DNA of 64,000 nt from Arsenophonus sp052174475 (lineage in GTDB: Bacteria > Pseudomonadota > Gammaproteobacteria > Enterobacterales > Enterobacteriaceae). Made by a program: the position numbers and the translations under genes. This document shows positions 63,990 to 64,000 of the stretch, piece by piece (within the stretch, counting starts at the first letter, position 1; each line of letters opens with the position of its first letter). The notes beneath the pieces were generated by a model, which was not told the origin of the DNA, searched no databases, and worked only from the letters and a program-made list of their open reading frames with translations. Location of the stretch: NCBI GenBank assembly GCA_052174475.1, contig JBQMRO010000029.1, positions 186,001 to 250,000 of the forward strand, written 5' to 3'.

Positions 63990-64000
63990 GATCTGGTGTT

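Overview
The window looks like chromosome from a gamma-proteobacterial insect endosymbiont related to the Enterobacterales, caught part-way through genome reduction. The intact genes match Escherichia coli genes closely in length, motifs and order. The DNA is AT-rich, intact coding sequence covers only about 37% of it, and the rest is decayed insertion sequences and gene relics. Host-restricted Serratia symbiotica, Sodalis-allied and Arsenophonus-type symbionts are the natural comparators. The sequence alone does not name the organism.

Layout. Positions 1-33,053 follow the E. coli mfd-to-rne block (about 24-25 min on the map) in inverted orientation: lolC (cut by the window edge), mfd, ndh, lpoB, hinT, ycfH, holB, tmk, mltG, pabC, acpP, fabG, fabD, fabH, plsX, rpmF, yceD relic, yceF relic, rluC, rne. 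The accessory genes between these (ycfS-ycfJ, nagZ, thiK, ptsG, fabF and others) are gone and degenerate IS copies fill their places. From 33 to 53.8 kb there is one clear gene, a puuP-type putrescine importer at 36.8-38.2 kb, in about 19 kb of decayed DNA. At 53.9-58 kb a second conserved block appears, surE-pcm-nlpD followed by a relic of rpoS. A MATE transporter at 60.7-62.0 kb and one small membrane ORF close the window.

Mobile DNA. Ten degenerate IS256-family copies (about 1.3-1.4 kb, ends of the GAGTTAT type), four IS1595-family (ISXO2-like) copies, three IS91-family copies and one multicopy element I could not classify are present. No transposase is open. Copies are nested: IS256 has twice inserted into the unclassified element. 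IS elements also bracket the rpoS relic. This suggests an old IS bloom followed by neutral decay.

Retained functions. These are fatty-acid initiation and elongation (acpP, fabG, fabD, fabH, plsX; fabF missing), cell-wall synthesis and its control (mltG, lpoB, nlpD), replication and dTMP supply (holB, tmk), folate (pabC), RNA and ribosome work (rne, rluC, rpmF), transcription-coupled repair (mfd), respiration (ndh), protein and nucleotide repair (surE, pcm), and two transporters. I found no new defence or metabolic system. The most notable points are an rne frame broken at an A8 tract upstream of a still recognisable C-terminal tail, loss of rpoS between two IS copies, loss of fabF with a terminator placed directly after acpP, an unassigned 4-kb gene-remnant field at 41.7-45.9 kb, and a possible leader ORF before puuP.
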